NCBI RefSeq assembly: GCF_026652115.1
Contig: NZ_JAPPSQ010000011.1
Span: forward strand, 1 to 64,000
Reading direction: 5' to 3'
DNA from: Algoriphagus sp. PAP.12
Lineage (GTDB): Bacteria > Bacteroidota > Bacteroidia > Cytophagales > Cyclobacteriaceae
DNA: 64,000 nucleotides
The notes under the pieces are model-generated. The model made no database searches and was not told the DNA's origin. It saw only the letters and a list, made by a program, of their open reading frames with translations. The position numbers were made by a program, and so were the translations under genes. Positions 62,584-64,000 of this stretch are shown in pieces. Position 1 is the stretch's first letter. Every line of letters begins with the position of its first letter.

Positions 62584-62892
62584 TTAAAGACAAATGAGGT
62601 CTTCAATCATTCCTTCTCCAAATCTCGATTCAATCAAACTCAAGATTTTATTTTTGTTCATTTGAATTTCTCTTTTGATAGGGCCGGAGCTTAATTTCAC
62701 AAATAACTTCTTGTCCCTGATGAATACAGATTCAGTTCTGGAAGCAATGGTTTTTCCGACCAATTCTCCCCAATCATGAATCAGGCTTTTTTCCTGAAAC
62801 TTCCCCTCCAATCGATAAACTTTCAATAGTTCTTTGAAAGCATCTTCCAATGGAGCGGCTTCTTTTTTTCGGCTATTAGGATTATAAGTCAT
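62584..62892 (-). CDS. DUF721 (DciA-like) protein
   Basis: I use the ATG at 62892 (MTYNPNSRKKEAAPLEDAF); the frame is open further up but would overlap hemW. The 102-residue protein has the DUF721 core: DAFKELLKVYRLEGKFQEKSLIHDWGELVGKTIASRTE, then KLFVKLSSGPIKREIQMNK. DciA members load the replicative helicase in many bacteria, but small DUF721 proteins in Bacteroidota have not been tested broadly. It follows hemW by seven bases. Confidence 0.82.
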   Translation of the reverse strand: MTYNPNSRKKEAAPLEDAFKELLKVYRLEGKFQEKSLIHDWGELVGKTIASRTESVFIRDKKLFVKLSSGPIKREIQMNKNKILSLIESRFGEGMIEDLICL

Positions 62893-62899
62893 ACTTTTT

Positions 62900-64000
62900 T
62901 CAAAAGAATAAAGCGGAGGCAATACTGTCGGCAAGAAGTTTTCCGCTTTTTGTCAAAGATAAGGTATTCTCACCCCAAAGTAGCCATCCTGCCTGACCGA
63001 ATTGATCGAGCTGTTTCATTTTTTCGATTTTCAGATCTTTTTGAAAACGATCCTTCAAATACTCCAGATCGATCCCCCATTTGGTTCTCAGACTGGTAAG
63101 GATGTATTCATTCAAAATATCTGATTCTTCTGTTTCTTCTTTTTCAAAACTGATTTGACCACTTTCTAATGAGTGAATAAATTTTGAATTGTTTCGGATA
63201 TTGGAGCCTCTTTGGGTTCCATCGAAAGAGTGAGCCCCCGGCCCTAAACCTAAGTAAGGTACAGATTTCCAATAATTGGTGTTGTGAAGAGCTTCTTTTC
63301 CTGGGGTAGAAAAGTTGGAGATTTCATATTGATCATATCCGTGCTTCAGGGCTTCTTCTTGAAGAATTTCGAATTGTTCGGCTACAAAGTCCTCGTCAGC
63401 AGGAGAGAATTTTCCTTTTTGCTCCCAAACTCCTAAGGCAGTTTTGGGCTCAATAGTCAATGCATAGCAAGAAATATGTCCGGGATCTTGGGAAAAGACC
63501 AGCTCCAGATCTTTTTTCCACAAGGAATGATCCTTCCAAGGAAAGCCATAAATCAAGTCCATGCTGAATTTGTAAAAACCTGCATCTCTTGCTTTTTCGA
63601 TGGCTTCTATTGATTCGTGAGAATTATGCGCCCGATTGTAAAACTGGAGAATTCGATCTTCAAAACTTTGAACTCCTAGACTCAATCTGTCGATTCCGAA
63701 TTTTTTCCAAGCACGAAGCTTTTCAATAGATAGATCATCTGGGTTGGCTTCCAAAGTTATTTCTTGGAGATCCAAGGTGAAAAGTTTGGAAAATTCATTC
63801 AATAAAAAATCAATCCATTTGGGATCGGGTAGGGAGGGTGTGCCTCCTCCAAAATAGATTGTTTTTATTTTTTCCTTACCGAGGTATTCTTTTCTGATTT
63901 CAGCTTCCTTGGCGATCATTTTGATCATCTTCTCCAATTGTGAAGTATTGGTGCTGAAATGAAAATCGCAGTAATGACAAGCCTGCTTGCAAAATGGAAT
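62900..64000 (-). CDS. hemW: HemW-like radical SAM protein (5' end cut by window)
   Basis: A coproporphyrinogen III oxidase-like protein; HemW acts as a heme chaperone rather than an oxidase. The frame stays open to the window edge. Reading through the last bases gives IPFCKQACHYCDFHF, the radical SAM motif CxxxCxxC, so the true start lies beyond 64000. The internal ATG at 63937 is not the start: a start there would lose the Fe-S cluster. Other blocks include TIYFGGGTPSLPD, LEANPDD, LGVQSF and the GLGPGAHSF loop. About 367 residues are present. DUF721 follows. Confidence 0.95.
   Translation of the reverse strand: MPFCKQACHYCDFHFSTNTSQLEKMIKMIAKEAEIRKEYLGKEKIKTIYFGGGTPSLPDPKWIDFLLNEFSKLFTLDLQEITLEANPDDLSIEKLRAWKKFGIDRLSLGVQSFEDRILQFYNRAHNSHESIEAIEKARDAGFYKFSMDLIYGFPWKDHSLWKKDLELVFSQDPGHISCYALTIEPKTALGVWEQKGKFSPADEDFVAEQFEILQEEALKHGYDQYEISNFSTPGKEALHNTNYWKSVPYLGLGPGAHSFDGTQRGSNIRNNSKFIHSLESGQISFEKEETEESDILNEYILTSLRTKWGIDLEYLKDRFQKDLKIEKMKQLDQFGQAGWLLWGENTLSLTKSGKLLADSIASALFF

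Noticed and set aside
62900..63937. HemW starting at the internal ATG at 63937
   Set aside because: The frame continues to the window edge and includes the essential radical SAM cysteines; the gene is simply cut.
1..64000. Prophage, insertion sequence, CRISPR array, tRNA or rRNA genes
   Set aside because: I saw no transposase, integrase, regularly spaced repeats or cloverleaf-like sequences in the intergenic gaps by eye; a tRNA scan would be needed to exclude a missed one.

Overview
The window is a continuous stretch of chromosome from a Bacteroidota bacterium, most likely order Cytophagales and close to Algoriphagus/Cyclobacteriaceae. This placement is inferred from gene content, not from a database match. 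Supporting signs are a SusC/SusD pair, long Bacteroidota-type NusB and IF-2, tandem OmpH/Skp genes beside bamA, DUF6089 and DUF6952 genes, an AccD without its zinc-ribbon cysteines, and promoters of the Bacteroidota form TTG-N18-20-TAnnTTTG. Most of the window is core chromosome. I see no rRNA, tRNA, CRISPR array, insertion sequence, prophage or origin.

Layout. 36-5499 (minus): the rod-shape operon mreB-mreC-mreD-mrdA(PBP2)-rodA, packed tightly with small overlaps. 5744-10522 (plus): rimP-nusA-infB with a recognisable promoter, a leader hairpin and a terminator. 10533-15084 (plus): a small membrane protein, an unknown anchored protein, two outer-membrane beta-barrels and a lipoprotein vanadium-haloperoxidase/PAP2-type enzyme. 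15100-16734 (minus): cstA. 16947-19229 (plus): accD and an isolated nqrF. 19373-22492 (plus): an arginase-fold protein with a damaged metal site, a cytochrome-b5-like mini-protein, a BadF-type sugar kinase and murQ. 22611-23882: an rluB-type pseudouridine synthase with a long basic tail at its N-terminus. 24233-31351: susC-susD facing a GH127-type beta-L-arabinofuranosidase, a small carbohydrate-uptake locus without a regulator in view.

31420-38892 (minus): thioredoxin, two OmpH/Skp chaperones, bamA, uppS, a DUF6089 protein, nadK and a CBS protein, a typical envelope-biogenesis block. 38986-41161 (minus): a ChrA-type transporter and a 2-oxoglutarate/Fe(II) oxygenase. 41233-43314 (plus): a lipoprotein and serS. 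43409-45597 (minus): a coiled-coil protein and an ABC exporter with a non-canonical Walker B. 45742-50871 (plus): leucine-type dehydrogenase, then nusB-ytxH-DUF1573-yajC-ybbR-coaE. 50954-54402 (plus): a GH95 glycosidase and a DUF808 membrane protein. 54512-55692 (minus): peroxiredoxin-thioredoxin-DUF6952. 56179-59566 (minus): two periplasmic parvulin-type prolyl isomerases. 59657-62477 (minus): a partner-switching module (membrane SpoIIE phosphatase, STAS antagonist, RsbW-type kinase). 62584-64000 (minus): a DUF721 protein and hemW, which is cut by the window edge.

Functionally, the window links wall growth (Mre/PBP2/RodA, UppS, MurQ recycling), outer-membrane assembly (BamA, Skp, SurA-like isomerases), translation and transcription factors, and glycan use. 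The parts that standard annotation explains least are the arginase-like/cyt-b5/kinase/murQ string, the double-barrel plus haloperoxidase cluster, the peroxiredoxin-DUF6952 operon, the NusB with a large internal insertion, and two terminator-like leader hairpins (before rimP and before susC).
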